This document shows positions 51,909 through 64,000 of a DNA stretch of 64,000 bases, piece by piece. Within the stretch, counting starts at the first letter, position 1. Every line of letters starts with the position of its first letter. Below the pieces are notes generated by a model. The model had not been told where the DNA came from and searched no databases. It saw nothing but the letters and a program-made list of their open reading frames with translations. Origin of the DNA: Anoplopoma fimbria (lineage: Eukaryota > Chordata > Actinopteri > Perciformes > Anoplopomatidae). The stretch is taken from contig NC_072451.1 in assembly GCF_027596085.1 (NCBI RefSeq), positions 5,528,231-5,592,230 of the forward strand, read 5' to 3'. The position numbers and the translations under genes were made by a program.

Positions 51909-52896
51909 TCAAAGATATTCTCGGCTCTCATAGTCCTTTTTAATGGCTTTCTTAATGCGGTCGATTTCATCTTCACTTGAACTGTCGTATTTGGACTCTT
52001 TTTCTTTCTCTTTTTCTTTCTCTTTTTCTTTCTCTTTGCTGTCGCTGTCTACAGCAGGTGTATCGTTGCCTGCGGTGTTTTCTGACGGGGTGAACTGCAG
52101 CTCCTCTCGTATCCCGTTGAGCTCCACCAGACCTTCGTGCAGCTGCGTAGCCACCTCCCTGATTTTGGCAGCAAACTCTGACTTGGCCCCTTTCTTGAGC
52201 TCTTTGGAGTCTTTGGCCACAAAGTAGATGTCCATAGCTACAAAAAGCCCGGTGAGCACACCTGTGGCCATACTGGCGATCTGGACCGCTCTGGCTGCTG
52301 TGCTGCCCGCCACGTTGGCAATCTGCACCACACGCATGATCTCATTTGCGTTGACGAGGATGGCCTTTCCTGCCATGGCGCCGTCCTCATAGAAGCTGGT
52401 GCTGAGCACGGGGAAGTCACGGTTGTAAGCGTGATTTTTCATCTTGATCAGGTCGAACCTCTTCAGGTTCTCGATACCCTGCTTGATGAATTTCAGGCAC
52501 TTGTTGAGGTCGACCATCTTCTCCTGATAATCCTGCACGATATTCTCCACCTTCTTGCGGTCCCTCGAGTTGTTGACCTGGTTGGAGATGCTGGCACCTG
52601 CTGATGTCAGACCGCCCGCTGTGGCGACACCCAATCCCACAGCCGTCACAATCAAAGAGATTCCCATGGTGACCGGGGCCAGAGCGAGGCCGGTGATGGT
52701 GGCCACGCCCCCGATGGCGCTGGTAGAGCCGCCGGTGATCTGAGCGATCTTTGTGTTCTTGCTGAACTTGTCCAGGCCGTCTGCCATGGTGTTGAGGTCG
52801 ATGACGTGCTTCCAGAGGCTCTCAGCGCGCTCCGAGAACAGTTTGTTGAAGACACGGATGCCCTTCTGCACTCTCTCTGCAGTCACAGCAAACGCC
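51909..52896 (-). CDS. APOL-like gene 2, last coding exon: complete APOL domain
   Basis: It encodes 329 residues, starting after a phase-2 acceptor with AFAVTAERVQKGIRVFNKLF. The first hydrophobic hairpin has GLALAPVTMGISLIVTAVGL. A second hydrophobic region (GVLTGLFVAMDIYFVAKDS) is followed by the KGAKSEFAAKIREV block, as in gene 1. The tail is short: a KEKEKE repeat from a 12-base tandem repeat (51,999-52,035), then SSSEDEIDRIKKAIKK. The domain is in one exon here but in two exons in gene 1. Confidence 0.92.
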
Positions 52897-55800
52897 CTGA
52901 GACGAACAACATCAGAGTGAATATTTTAATTTGTCAGTGTTTTGAGCAGCGCAAATAAAAATCTATTTGCTATCTGTATGGCTAAATACCACCAGTTATA
53001 AGTAAGTTAAGTTTTATATAAACATCCATTTTAGCCTTCACTTACTTGGCCTCTTCTTTTTCTGTCATGTCATCATCTTGAGGCGTGTCCTCCCAAGCTG
53101 AGGGAGAAAAAGCAAGAAAGAATTATAATAAGCTTTCTGATAATGTTACATTCATCACATGGCCAAAAGTATGTGGGCACCAAAACATCCAGAATATGTC
53201 ATTTCAACAGCATGGGCATAATCTACTGCTATATCTGGATCCATTCCTCTGCTTTACACCAGATTTTGGAACCTGGCTGAAGAGATTTGTTCCCATTCAG
53301 CCAAGAAAAACAAATTGAAAAAAATGTATGGACCTGGCTTTATGCAAGGGGGCATCGTTAAGTTGAAAAAGGAAACGTTCTTCCCCAAATTGCAACACTA
53401 TTGTCTAAAATGTAATTGTATGCTGCAGCATTTAGATATCCTTTAATAGGAACAAAGGGGCCTACACCATGAAAAACAGAACACTAAAGTATGTAAACAG
53501 GGATGTGTACATAGTTTTGGTTGTAGGGTGTAAATGGTTGAAGAAGAAACTAAAAGTTGGGCCCTTTACTGTCAGATCAAATCCAAAAGAAAGCCAAATA
53601 AAGTGAAAAACATTTTATTTGTCACTTACACTCCACGTTGTTCCACCACTCCATAAGGTTCTCCACATCCTGAAAGACACCATTAGATTTGTATGGGATT
53701 GTTTGTTTATGGTTGCTATACAAACAGTAAATAAAGAGGCAGCAGATTTGATTGTCATGTTACTATGATGACATATTTTACTTCAGAAACCAACCTGTCC
53801 GTCTTCAGGCTGTGATGGATCAACACGTAAGTCCTCCAGCCTGTCAAACAAAGATCTATCTCCACCTTCATTCTGAAACAACAGAAATGATACAGCTTTA
53901 AAAACATATTCACTCATTTCAATACAAAGATTCTTCTTCCTTTCCAAGATCTCTTTTTCCTGTGTAAAGACAAAAACTCTGAGTGGTCTACGGTATAGCT
54001 TAAGTATATGTGAGTCAGAAAAAATGACTGAGAAACATATAGAGCAAGTATTACATTACATTACATTACAGTCATTTAGCAGACGCTTTTATCCAAAGCG
54101 ACTTACAGTCAGTAGTATATTACATATCATTCACCCATTCACACACTGATGACAGGCTACCATGCAAGGTGCCACCATCAGACTCTAACTAACATTCATC
54201 ATCCAGTCCACACCGATGGCAAGCCTTCGGGAGCAACTTGGGGTTAAGTGTCTTGCCCAAGGACACATCGACTGCCGAGGCCGGGTATCGAACCACCGAT
54301 CCTCTGATTGGAGAACTACCTTGCTCTCCACTACGCCACAGCCGCCCAAATATTCAAATCAACTAAACAAGTGTCCATTATCCTCAGTTTCACTTTTCAT
54401 GCTATATATGCTCAGATAGAGGCCAGATAAAGAAGAGGAAGTGTTGGTTAAAAAGGATTCTGAATGCACTGCTGTTTTTGCAGAAGTAAGAAAATGTCCA
54501 TGAACACGTTGAAAAGGGAAGCAGAGAAACAAGTTTGGGCACATTGCAACCTAATCTCATCTCTCTTCTTTGGACATGCAAAAACACTGTGTGGAGGTGT
54601 GGGGGTGGGTTTCATGTCGAGAGCGGAGGGGGCAAAAAAAACAAAACACCTGAGTGGATACCATGGAGACTTTGAGGTTGGGTTTTTTTTTTAGCGACGG
54701 GTCTGAGAACTGAAACAGGCCTTTTGTAATCCTGAACCACAATGAGTAAGACTGCAACTCGTCAGTCTGTTGGACAAATATACTGACACTGACAGAAATG
54801 TTAAAGGTTGCATGAGAGGTGACTGAAGAAAAGAGAGAAAGTAAAGCAACAGCAAATACAATTTTCTGTCTCATTCAGATGACTGATGAGCGTTTGATTA
54901 ACTCTACCTCTGCTGTGTCGCCTGCAGCTCCGTCACATGCGTTCCTCTGTAAACCTTTGCCCTGAAACCCAAACAAACACACACACACACACCCAAGCAC
55001 ACAGTTTAAGCATTTCAATTATCAATAGAATACTTTGCTTTTGGGCTGATATGGTTTCCCAGAGAGAGAATTTTCTGCAGAAGGAAGTTATCTTATTGGA
55101 ACAAATGAAGAATCGAATGTCAAAATATTAATGCAACAATGACTTACTTTTCAACTATGCAACTACCTCAGGGATTTGCTCACAAGGGTAACATGTGCTT
55201 GGAATTTCAGCTGTGTGTTTAGCTCTCTACTAGGTTTCAGAGTCTCGAAATACCTAAAAACAAGTAGCACTACAGCTGCTCTGGAGGAAGAAGACTATTT
55301 TCTGTTCCCTCAGAGACTTGGTTGCTTATCAGTTATCAGAAAGAAGTTGTTTTCAGGGACGGGTCTGATGACTGAAACAGACCTTTTAGTCATAAATTTG
55401 CCTTATAGTAAACTATCAATGAACTTCATAAGCACAGATTAGTTAGACCACTAAATGCCTGAAATGGGTGGATGTGGTGTATAGTGCCTCACGTGATCAG
55501 TCAACTCAAATTCTAGTTTGTCCAGTTCAGTGACGTGCAGAAACACACATCTATTGTCTGGTAAAAAACTGATTATATTCTATTATATAGTGTGTTGACA
55601 TGTGCGTTGTCCTAAATGATGCAAACTGCTAAATGAGCCCAAAGCGCAGTTATTCAGCAGCATTATTCTTAGGAGTAATTGTAGTTAGGTGGTGTGTTAA
55701 AAGAAATATGGCTGTGTGGTTTAAACAAAGAAGTATTAGTCACATGGGAGGAAACAGGTCTGAACATGTCACGTTACCTTGCCACGAGGCATGAAGGGGT

Positions 55801-58390
55801 TGTGTTTCTTAGGTTTCTTGACTTTGGTCTGAAAAGAAATATTAGGAAAGCAGTGTTACTCCGAGGAAGATACAGGTCTGAAATGTTCCTTTAGCTGTAC
55901 CTACTGTAAAATGAACATTTTGTTCCTGTGTCTAGCACACCAAGAACTGTTTAATCAACCAACAAGCATTTAGTTAAAGATATGAGTTAAAATACCTGTG
56001 TTTTGTCATTGCCCTCTTCATCTTTCGTTTCCTCTTTAGAAGAAGAATCCTCTTCCTCTTTCAGCCCTTCATCATCTGACTGAGCCTGTAAAGTAAAACA
56101 GGGTTCCATATGAACTCCTTCCTCATTTTAACTACATTTTAACATTCTGTGGCCTTTGTCAAACAATGTTGAGGAGTTACTGAATTAAATATAGTAAATA
56201 TAACAAATTGAAGTAGGGGCAAAGAAGGTAAATGTCTTCATGACTGTTTTAATACTGTATGAAGAGTAAAATCCAGAAAGTACCTTTGCTTCATCATTTG
56301 GCATAAATGGATTATGGCGCTTTGGTTTTTTCACCTTGGTCTGTAAAAAAAAAAAAAAAAAAAAAAAAGCACAGTAACAATGTGTTAGGTGACATGAGAA
56401 GCAATAACTGGAAGAACTGCATTTCATTACAACTGCTGGTGCCCTGAGAACTGCATGTGCTTAATGTGAGGTACAGTTCAAATACATGCCCCTCTGCAAA
56501 TAAGTCATGTGTCTGTTTCTTCCTGTAAATAGACAAGTAACTATCTATTTACTGTTCATCAAAATACCTGCACTATAATCTCACAACATCTATAAAAGGA
56601 ACTTAAACAACTCCTTAACAAGCAGTGGCTAGGAGGGGGACAGTAATTCATGCTGCGCAGCCAAACATTGTTCAAACCGGCTGCACTTCATTTCATCCCA
56701 AAGTTTCTTAAGATATCAAATATATCAGCCCTAAATTTCTTGAGAAATGTGTATAAATGAATGCAAAAAGATCAGGAGCTGGAACAATATGATAGAGAAT
56801 ATATAACACTGTCAGAGTGTATGGAATAAGTAATAGAAATTGGAAAAACAAAAGTGGAAAACTGTATGTTAAGAGGTTAAATTGCCTTGTGATGAATAAT
56901 AAGAATGAGCTTTCATAAACCTCACACTGACAATAGTCTGGTGGTGACATGTCATTTGCATGGCATGAAAGAAGTAATACGGAAGAAGCAGGAACTCAAA
57001 CAATGAGATCCTGGCACAATACCTGCCGCAATTACTCTTTGTGTTTGTTTTCACCTGCATGCAGAAATAAATGTGGGATCAACCACGGTTGTGTGCCTCT
57101 CAGTTTTCTGAGATTAAGGCTAATAAAAAGACTTGGATTAGTATTAAATACCGTGTGAGCGACAGTGATGAAGAAATAGACTCACTGTTTTGCTTTCCGG
57201 AGGGTTCACCTCGTCTCCCTCTTTGGCTTCAGCTGATTCATCTTTGAGGTCTTTGTCGTCCAGTTGGCTCTGCAGCAAATTAGACTCATTACATTTTAAT
57301 TAAACTTACAGGATGTTTCAGCAAAGTGTTTTCTAAGTGTGTGCACTGACTGGTATGTGGGCCTCCGTTTTCGTGTGAGTTGACCGATGAAGTCGTGTGA
57401 AAACAAATGGTTATATTATAATATTGAAGCACATCCAAGACCAATATTTAGTCTAGAAATTTGTTCAGGGTTCCTTAGACCTATATTTCTTTGAGGCGGA
57501 GATGATTTCAAACTGCTTTTAAATAATCATAAAAAGGTTATGTTTTTAGAAAAAAGAAATAATTATATAATAATAATTTTAATATTTTTTTCCACTAAAG
57601 GTTCAATTACCTCTATGACATCTACTCCAGTTTCTACAGGGCGAATAAGCCAGCATCCATACACACTGATACACACTCAGAACAAACACAAACAGCCATT
57701 AGTCTCTAAACACTGAAGGCTTTAACTACCTTCTCTGTCGGTCTGGAAGATCTGGAGATCATGTCCTTGTTATCCTGCAGAGGATACAATAAAAACATTG
57801 TTTTTTCCACAAGAGCGTCACCCTGGAGTAGCTTTCCATGAATACAAAGCATGAAATTAAGAGACAATTAAATGATTTAACTTGTATGCCAACTATCTTC
57901 ACATATTTTCAAATACATGAGGAAGTAGACAACTTCTGTACCTGATTATCCTCAGTTCCTCTTGCTTTTACTTTGTCGTGTGTGGACGTCCTCTTCATCT
58001 CCTGTGGAGAGATCACAGCCTTAACAACACGATATAACAAACAGAGCAGAAGTCAGAAGAGTCTCACTTGGACCACATGTCACGTAGTCGGGTGTAACTG
58101 CTTGCAAACCTCTTCTGTTGGTCTGGGTGGAACCATTGGAGTTTCACTTCTCTCCTTCCTCTCTCGTGGGACCTGCCAAGGACACGGACACACACAAACA
58201 CACACACACACACACAACACACACACACACACACACACAGAATCACACAGTGTGGTGGAGCAGGAGGGCAGGGAGGTTTGACTACGAGCAGACTGGATTG
58301 GGAGGCTATGAGGAGGATTTGGTGGAGGTCCAGGGGAGTGTGAGGAGGGAGGGTATTTTTGACAGAAGTTGATCCGCTGTGATTGTGTGC

Positions 58391-58470
<80 letters not shown>

Positions 58471-61400
58471 TCACTGATGACTCATGAGTGATGCAAAAAA
58501 TAGACTGACCGGTTTCAGCTTCTCTTCCCCTTGTTTCTCGTTCTCCTTGAGAGTCTCTGTGTCTTCAGCGTCTTTCTGAACAAAGCAAATTAAATATAGG
58601 CTATTAAACTGCATCAACTAAAATCAGATTGTTTATTGATAAAGAACCATATTAAACTTTAAACTACCAATCGTGGATTGTATACTTTTTGTATTTTTGC
58701 TGACCACTTTCAAATGCTTACTCTACAGTTTTAGATTTTCAAAATGTATTTTTTCCTATTATTTCAGCTAACCATTGTTTTTCATGTATCTTTGTACTAT
58801 ATGAGGATCAATATCTCTTTGCAGTTGGGGCTAAAATCATTAAAAGGCTTGATGTCCACTGTGATGAATTAAAGAACTTTAACAAGTTTCATGAGTCTAC
58901 CATTTGATTTTCATTCCATACAGAAATAAATGGAAAACAATGGTTGTCTGCAGTGGAAGAAAAAATACACCCTTAAATCTAAATTGCATCAACATTGTTA
59001 TTAAAGTGGTATATTGGAATGTCAATTATATGTGTAGTACTGAATTGGGTTCAATATGCAAAAACTAACTAAATCTAAAATTAACCAAAAACATCCCCTC
59101 AAATGGTCACCACCATCACCATAATCATCAGTCCCATCGCCACTACAGTGACCTCCTGTCACTTGAAACATCGTGATCATCTCACTCCACACCTCCACAA
59201 TGACCAAACACGATCAACAGCATAGTTACTTTATTTGCAGACTGGAATAGATTCAGTTTGGACATGGCTCCAGCCATGGATTTCTGAGTGTGAGGGACAG
59301 ATCAACAATTTAGATTTGAATCTGCTTCATCAGCCACCGAGTACACCGGGTTCAAAGTTAGACTGATTAATCTGCTAGGACGATATATTGACCAACATTA
59401 GCTTACAGTACTGAAGATATAGCTGCATCTGTGTATATGTTGCCTTTTTTTCTTTTAAGAAAATTACTATCAGTCGATGTTTTGTTTATTTTTCAAACTC
59501 AAAAATAGGGGTATCAGTAACGTCCTCAAAAATGCAATATCGGTCTGACTTGTCACTAAGATTGCATAAAACAGCCTGTTAGCATTCTCTGTTGAAACCA
59601 ATGGGCACAGACAGATGATCAGAGGCTAACAGCTAACCGAGCCTCTCGTTTTCAAAATCAGTGTGTTATGACTACAGACAAGCCATTTTAACAATAGTGA
59701 CCATGCTCACTGCCAACACTAGATTTCCATGTTTTCTAGTTTCCCTTCTGATGTAATGAGATGAGTTATATAACCAAGAGTTTTCGCTGGTCTGGGGAGC
59801 ACTGGTGGCTTAGAGGTTGTTGTTGGGGCTGGTTTGGGTATGTTGCTCAACATCACCCCCCTCTCCTTACTTCTGTCATCCCTCTACAGTGAACTTGTTA
59901 AATGAAAGCATAAATAAATACCCCAAATACTTATAAAACCTGTTTTGCCTGGTCTCTGCAAAACAAGTTGCAAGACAAGCAGATTATAGATATTTGAAGC
60001 TGTTCCCTGTGACAGATACTAATGGTATGACTCTCTCAACAAGACCAGGCAAGACAACTTAAGGTGGACTGCAGACAGAGCCTGTGAGTGTAGCTGCACA
60101 GATAGGAATGTTCCCGTTCTACTCCTTCCCTCAATGAGGCCAATGTATACTGAAAAAATAAACAACTAAATGTCAAAGCACCTGTTTTTTGCCGGATGAC
60201 TTCCCGCTGCTCTCGGATGGCTCCTCGTCATCTGAGCTTGTCTGCTTCTCAGAAAAGAGATGACAGAAATCATTCTTTTATATAAACACAAACACGACAC
60301 TCTCTTAATACATCCATTTATTCTTGAGCACAATCAAAAGATTACAATCTCAACCCTCCTTACTTTGTTTGCAGATCGAAACGGGTTCATCTTTTCCATC
60401 GCCTCAGAAAATTTACTCTGAATATGTAGCAAAACACAAAATAAGGACCACATACGGAAATTCAATTTAAGATTGAAACCATCAGAACAAGAACTTTTAT
60501 AATGAGCATTCAAAAAACCTGTTTGTGACTGGGTTGGCTCTCTCCATTGTCCAATATCTCCTCACTGTCAGAGTCTGAGTTTTTCTCCTGCAGATGGAGT
60601 CAATATTTGTCGTAAAATATAAGCAATACTAGTATTAGTAGTTGTTTAACCAGCTTGACATCAACTTTGGATTACCTTATATTTAAAATATATATATATT
60701 TTTTTTTTAGGCTTTAATGTGTTAGATACTAATTAGGTTCAGGGGAATAAGATGGGAAAGATGAACTGATGACATGCGGTAAAGCCAAGAGTACATTACG
60801 GCCCTTCTTACCTGCTTGTCAGTGGAGAATGTGCTCTTCATCATCGCACTAAATCCGTTCTGAAATAAGACAAAGACACATTAAATGAAACCTACAATAG
60901 CCCGACCCTTCATCTAAAAGTCACAGTAGTCCTTAACATTCAGACAAAAAAAATAAATCTTTGAGCCTATTACTAGTTTCAGAAAGCTTTCATGATGTCT
61001 TGGTAAACTGTTTGTAAAGTAACAGAGGTAAAAGTCAGCTACTCCGCCATAACAACCCACCTGCTTGGCTTTGGGCTTTTCTGCAGTAGAGGTGTTCTCA
61101 CTTGAGTCTCCTGAGTGTCCAGTCTTTTCCTTATCCTGTTACAACACATTACACATAACCAGTAATTACTCATGACCGACAGAGTAATGTACTTGCTAGT
61201 AGAGTAATTTATCTGATGCAGCATTAAATGTGAGATAAAATTACCTGAGATGATGAGGTGAAAGGATTCTTCAGGATCTTCGCTGCAGCTCCACCCTGAC
61301 AAACAATACAAAGCCGTTTAAGTTACAAACAGATTTTATCTTATTGATGTTCTGTTGGTGTCCATACATTGCAGGTGCAGGTTCAACTCTCACCTTTGAC

Positions 61401-64000
61401 GACTTCTCTGTGAGACTGTCACTGCTGGCAGAGAGTTCACTATCCACGGTCAAATCATCCTAAACAGAGGGATAAAGCAAACAGTAAGAATATTACAACC
61501 AGGAAGAAGGAAATATCCACCATTTTAACATACGACTGAAGGCTATGGAGCAAAACAGGCTGCAGGTTACCATTAGCGCGCAAGTTCAGAAATGAAAGTG
61601 CTCTTTAAAGATCAACAAAATCTTTATGGGATAAAATAATAAAGTCACCATGTATAGAATTTGTGTGTGATTATCTTTTGTTTTTGTTTGCAAATAAATT
61701 AGACAATGCTGGTGAAAACTTATTTACACGTCCATTTCTCTTGTGTCATGCTCATAACAAACAAAATATCCCTTAAAGAGACTACATAACGTTTTTGGAT
61801 TAAAAATCCTGTCTTTGAGTAACTTGACCATTTTACCTGAGACTGAGATTTGGCCCCTTTTTTCTTGAACACACCACCAAAGAGTCCTCCTTTCTCCTGA
61901 GGAGAACAATATAAAGCCAGCGTTTAATGTTACATTTACAGTAAGTTTTGATCTTGCAGTCTGACAATGGCTGGCTTTAACAAACCTCACCTTAGTGTTC
62001 TCAGAAAGATTGTCGTTGCTGCCTGAGAGCTCATTGGGTTCAGATAAACCATCCTGAAGGCAAGATACGAAAGTCAACCAATCAATATTGATCCTGTCCT
62101 AATAACTAATAATTCAGAGCAACATGGTTTAATGGTGAGATGAGCAGCAATACTCCATGACTCTCACCTCAGATTGTGTCTTCGCTCCAGAAGGCTTTGG
62201 GGGCTTTTTAAACATCCCACTGAACACCCCTCCTGTCTCCTGGAGAAGAAAAAGTCACATTAAAAAGTTTTGGGTGAAATTCTAATAATTTTCTGGTTTC
62301 CAAAATCTCACCTTAGTGTTGCTATTCCCCGTAAGATTGTCGTTGCTGCCTGAGAGCTCGCTGGGTGCAGACAAATCCTCCTGAAGGCAAGAAAGAAACG
62401 TCCCCCACTGTTTATTATCACCATCTCCTTATAATGTAACACAGGTAAGACTGGAAGCCCAACTCTCACCTGAGATTGTGCCCTCGCTTCAGAAGGCTTT
62501 GGGGACTTTTTAAACATCCCACTGAACACCCCTCCTGTCTCCTGGAGATGGAAAGTAACAAGGAAATTATTTGCAAAATTTTGCCCATGCATGTTCGCGC
62601 TCGATTTCAGATGTCAGATGGATAGGCAGGCACAGACTTCAAACAGCTGCCTGTACCCACATACGAATGCTGATGCATGCAGGACTACCTCGCATTTTCC
62701 CAAATCCACCATCTGCTGAGCTCAATACAAACAGCTATACAACAGTCATATTATTCCACAGTTCGATGACACTGCCGCGCACTTAGACCAGAAAAAAAGA
62801 TCTGATGTCACATTTCTGATGTAGTTCATAAATAAATGTGGAAGAATAAGGACTTTTCTTTTTCAAAGCACAGTGCATCTGTGTTTCTACTTGTTGGTCA
62901 TGCAAATTTAGGACCAAAGCTGAACAAAAGTGAGTCCAACAGGGCTATCTGCAAAATGCAACGAAACAGAAAAAAGCATACTTGAATCAGTCATACAAGA
63001 GGATGAATATGAAACTTTGTACTTTCACAAATCTCACCTTAGTGTTGCTATTCACAGAAATATTGTCTTTGCTGCCTGAGAGCTCGCTGGGTTCAGACAA
63101 ATCCTCCTGATGGCAAAAAAACAAACATCCCTCACTGATTATTCTCATCATCTTCTAATAATGTAACAAATGTAAAAGTGAGACAAGTGAGATGCACAAC
63201 TCTCACCTGAGATTGGGCCCTTGCTCCAAAAGGCTTAGATTTTTTAAACATCCCACTGAACACCCCTCCTTTCTCCTGGAGAAAAAAGTCATATCATAAT
63301 TACTTAAACATGTAAAAGTAGAAATAAATAAAACCAATTGTTTTGAATTGTTTGTATTTTGAACTGATGCAGATGTCCGATGGACAGGCAGGGATTTAGT
63401 GCGTCACATGTTGGCCAGCAGTTCTTCCAAATTGCTGATGCATGCAGATTCAAGCATGCGCTTCCAAACACAACAACAAAAACACAGCCTACTCAAACTC
63501 ACCAGCCAATGAGGCGATCGCTACACACCTATTGAATGTTAAACGACATCACCAACATAGTCACTAGTTTACACTGAGGAAGAAGTCAATGCTCTTTTGG
63601 ACTAAAATCTAATTTGATGTGTTTTGCATGTATGTATGTATTTATGTATGCTTGTATAAATATATAAAATATATTTTTTAAGCATAAATAAGCAAGCATT
63701 CATATTGGTTATTATTTTAAATATTCTTCAATGATTGGAGGGGTGATAACAATTATTACAGGGATTCATTGAAAGATTCTAAAAAAAAAATCAAGGAAGT
63801 CATACTGCAAAACATCACATAAATATTTTCTATTCAATTACTATTTTTTTGTTTATATTCTTTATATTGTATCACATTTATATTTTAGATTAGTTTTTTA
63901 TTAGTGCTGTGTTAGTTTGGTTATACTGCATCCATTGTATGAATACTGTTTTTCTTTTGTATTTGTTCCCAGTTGTTTGTTGGGTTTTTCCAAAGCATTT
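51909..64000 (-). CDS. APOL-like gene 2: modular apolipoprotein-L protein, 27 exons in window, 5' end off the right edge
   Basis: The exons from 63,275 down to the stop at 51,909 sum to 2,625 coding bases, or 874 residues. No start codon is present and the A/B array runs toward the right edge, so the gene continues beyond 64,000. Order: A/B modules; a stretch of acidic spacers and NPF-bearing exons; PMVPPRPTE; a Trp-rich lead-in; and an APOL domain with a short Lys/Glu repeat and acidic end. NPF is the ligand of EH domains found in EHD and Eps15-type endocytic proteins, so traffic on endosomal membranes is a reasonable guess. It is a tandem paralogue of gene 1, as shown by shared modules and intron phases. 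Confidence 0.82.
51999..52035. repeat. 12-bp tandem repeat encoding Lys-Glu runs
   Basis: The unit CTTTTTCTTTCT repeats about three times and encodes KEKE on the minus strand, in the gene 2 C-terminal tail. Confidence 0.85.
53046..53872 (-). CDS. APOL-like gene 2, lead-in exons to the APOL domain
   Basis: Exons: 53,872-53,795 (78 nt, phase 0); 53,669-53,630 (40 nt, ends in phase 1); 53,097-53,046 (52 nt, ends in phase 2). They encode SLFDRLEDLRVD, LMEWWNNVES and WEDTPQDDDMTEKEEAK. Sizes and phases match gene 1 exons 44-46, which identifies them as the ancestral lead-in. Confidence 0.85.
53150..53530 (-). mobile_element. Tc1-like transposon remnant
   Basis: ATGGCCAAAAGTATGTGGGC, GATTTGTTCCCATTCAGCCA and GGGGCATCGTTAAGTTGAAA match the order of blocks in a common fish Tc1-like element. 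Read on the minus strand they fall in the transposase and one arm. It is heavily deleted. It lies in a gene 2 intron. Confidence 0.65.
54051..54347 (-). mobile_element. tRNA-derived SINE, reverse orientation
   Basis: It is the same family as 20,516-20,782 but more complete. On the minus strand it starts GGGCGGCTGTGGCGTAGTGG, has the B box GGTTCGATACC and ends in a TGTAATG tail. It lies in the intron between gene 2 exons at 53,872 and 54,908. Confidence 0.9.
54908..60859 (-). CDS. APOL-like gene 2, NPF-motif and acidic-spacer exons
   Basis: Exons: 60,859-60,812; 60,587-60,519; 60,417-60,364; 60,241-60,182; 58,575-58,510; 58,172-58,110; 58,001-57,942; 57,774-57,730; 57,269-57,186; 56,340-56,284; 56,085-55,996; 55,828-55,778; 54,961-54,908. 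All are phase 0. NPF occurs as KMNPFRSANK, KRHNPFMPNDEAK and KKHNPFMPRGK. The last two lie in twin exons that both start TKVKKPK, so they are duplicates. Each is next to an acidic exon (as QSDDEGLKEEEDSSSKEE). The exon at 58,172 encodes PMVPPRPTEE, matching gene 1 exon 5. Confidence 0.82.
58190..58470. repeat. Pair of CA and TG microsatellites facing each other
   Basis: A (CA)n run at 58,190-58,240 and a (TG)n run at 58,388-58,468 flank about 150 bases. Being complementary, they could fold into a long hairpin in the transcript. They lie in the intron between the gene 2 exons at 58,172 and 58,510. Confidence 0.9.
61061..63275 (-). CDS. APOL-like gene 2, A/B module exons nearest the 5' side
   Basis: Exons: 63,275-63,207; 63,106-63,038; 62,541-62,470; 62,380-62,312; 62,239-62,168; 62,053-61,991; 61,896-61,837; 61,459-61,394; 61,295-61,245; 61,135-61,061. 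Type A and B alternate strictly for the first eight: EKGGVFSGMFKKSK, LSGSKDNISVNSN, and so on. The second and third A/B pairs are almost identical, including intron sequence beside the exons, so they are very recent duplicates. The exon at 61,295 keeps a decayed A start and carries KNPFTSSS. All are phase 0. Confidence 0.85.
63276..64000. other. Intron of APOL-like gene 2, right edge
   Basis: No further exon is visible between 63,276 and the end. The sequence is AT-rich with short ATGTATGT runs near 63,630. Confidence 0.5.

Overview
This window comes from a ray-finned fish, most likely an advanced teleost. The evidence is small vertebrate-type exons with GT-AG introns, long CA/TG and TA microsatellites, Tc1-like transposons, LINEs with a microsatellite 3' tail, DIRS and Ty3/Gypsy debris, and a tRNA-derived SINE. 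All three genes I could assemble lie on the minus strand. I spliced them by eye. In each case the exon lengths sum to a whole number of codons.

Layout, left to right. Positions 1-290 repeat 17.7-18.0 kb and look like the promoter and first exon of a tandem gene copy whose body lies off the left edge. A Tc1-like element (294-1921) sits exactly where that homology stops. From 3.1 to 8.9 kb is a graveyard of retroelements: a LINE 5' half, a DIRS-like gag, a second LINE tail and a reversed Ty3/Gypsy piece. A six-coding-exon gene for a secreted, probably GPI-anchored DOMON protein of the ferric-chelate-reductase-1-like group runs from 17.85 kb down to 10.39 kb. Between 18 and 26 kb are the flanks of the duplication, a SINE and a 2.9-kb degenerate LINE with target-site duplications.

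The right 37 kb holds two tandem apolipoprotein-L-like genes. Gene 1 (46.37 to 26.58 kb) has 48 coding exons and about 1,673 codons. Gene 2 (from beyond 64 kb down to 51.91 kb) shows 27 exons and 874 codons in the window. Both end in an APOL domain with long hydrophobic segments. In front of it, both carry arrays of very short exons (48-105 nt), nearly all phase 0 at both ends. Two kinds alternate: type A, a basic amphipathic module around GG-x-F-S-G-x-F-K-K, and type B, a serine/acidic module around LSASNDNLSEN. Gene 2 also has four NPF motifs of the kind bound by EH-domain proteins. Gene 1 instead has a tail of about 430 charged residues. This modular APOL family is the most interesting content of the window.

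The genes are not an operon. The DOMON gene would act at the cell surface. The APOL-like proteins would act on intracellular membranes, where the A modules, NPF motifs and hydrophobic hairpins could together give multivalent membrane or adaptor contacts; that function is inference. A fragment of the APOL gene 1 last exon also lies inside the LINE at 4.4 kb.
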